Shown: piece after piece, positions 22,176 through 22,245 of the stretch
Numbering within the stretch: the stretch's first letter is position 1
Layout: every line of letters starts with the position of its first letter
Translations under genes and position numbers: made by a program
From: CALGLS01 sp047626155
Lineage (GTDB): Bacteria > Bacteroidota > Bacteroidia > Chitinophagales > Saprospiraceae
Assembly (NCBI GenBank): GCA_047626155.1
Contig: JBLHRR010000089.1
Location: 1-22,245 of the forward strand
Reading direction: 5' to 3'
DNA length: 22,245 bases
The notes under the pieces: generated by a model
The model's database searches: none
The model's input: only the letters and a program-made list of their open reading frames with translations
Told to the model about the DNA's origin: nothing

Positions 22176-22245
22176 GATGGAAGACGGAAGACGGAAGAAC
22201 GAAGATGGAAGATGGAAGACGGAAGTCCGAAGACGGAAGATGGAA
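22176..22245. repeat. Heptanucleotide tandem repeat, second locus, runs off the window
   Basis: About ten units of a 7-nt repeat (GGAAGAC, GGAAGAT, CGAAGAT, GGAAGTC) up to the last base. The same unit family as at 17064-17196, without the GGG tracts. Confidence 0.85.

Overview
The window looks like a chromosomal piece of a Bacteroidota bacterium, probably Saprospiria-like. Three promoters fit the Bacteroidota pattern (-33 TTTG/TTG, about 20 nt, -7 TAnnTTTG). A C-terminal sorting domain of the type IX secretion kind ends a protein near 20.9 kb, and the DksA-like protein has the degenerate zinc finger seen in this phylum. Taxonomy is inferred from these traits only.

Layout. 1-1.9 kb: a 5'-truncated MgtE magnesium channel gene and a DksA/TraR-like regulator (+). 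2.0-5.6 kb: three minus-strand genes, transcribed in the order ATP-grasp-like protein, glutathione-synthetase-like ATP-grasp ligase, zinc-dependent aspartoacylase-family hydrolase; this looks like an uncharacterised amide-bond-forming and -cleaving module. 5.8-7.5 kb: an AI-2E transporter remnant, an intact ArsR-family repressor, and a gene graveyard (ArsR N-terminus, an unknown piece, a Crp/Fnr C-terminus). 7.5-14.1 kb: a sulfur locus with a persulfide-dioxygenase/double-rhodanese fusion, then a cytoplasmic molybdopterin oxidoreductase with a fused ferredoxin-NrfD partner (SoeABC/Psr-like). 14.1-18.4 kb: a cysteine-dioxygenase-like enzyme, an ornithine-cyclodeaminase/mu-crystallin-family enzyme, a divergent threonine-synthase-like enzyme and a type II homoserine-kinase-like kinase. 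18.4-22.2 kb: a DUF2721-like membrane protein, MsrA, remnants (thioredoxin-like, a type IX-secreted protein tail), 5-formyl-THF cyclo-ligase, and two small minus-strand genes.

How it may work together. The ArsR gene, the persulfide dioxygenase gene and the oxidoreductase operon are each preceded by a promoter with the same layout: TTG or TTTG, 5 nt, an ATGAA-like half-site, 6 nt, TTCAT fused to the -7 element. This suggests one thiol- or sulfide-responsive ArsR repressor controls persulfide oxidation to sulfite and then sulfite oxidation. The cysteine-dioxygenase, cyclodeaminase, threonine-synthase and kinase-like genes that follow could form a linked pathway, perhaps making a sulfonated or diamino amino acid; that is a hypothesis.

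Non-coding structure is rich: a roughly 100-bp palindromic repeat family placed just after stop codons (two full and two partial copies), heptanucleotide tandem repeats at two loci (one with G-quadruplex potential), an 18-bp inverted repeat near 17.3 kb, and a nested stem-loop in the leader of the oxidoreductase operon. No tRNA, rRNA, CRISPR array or intact insertion sequence was seen.
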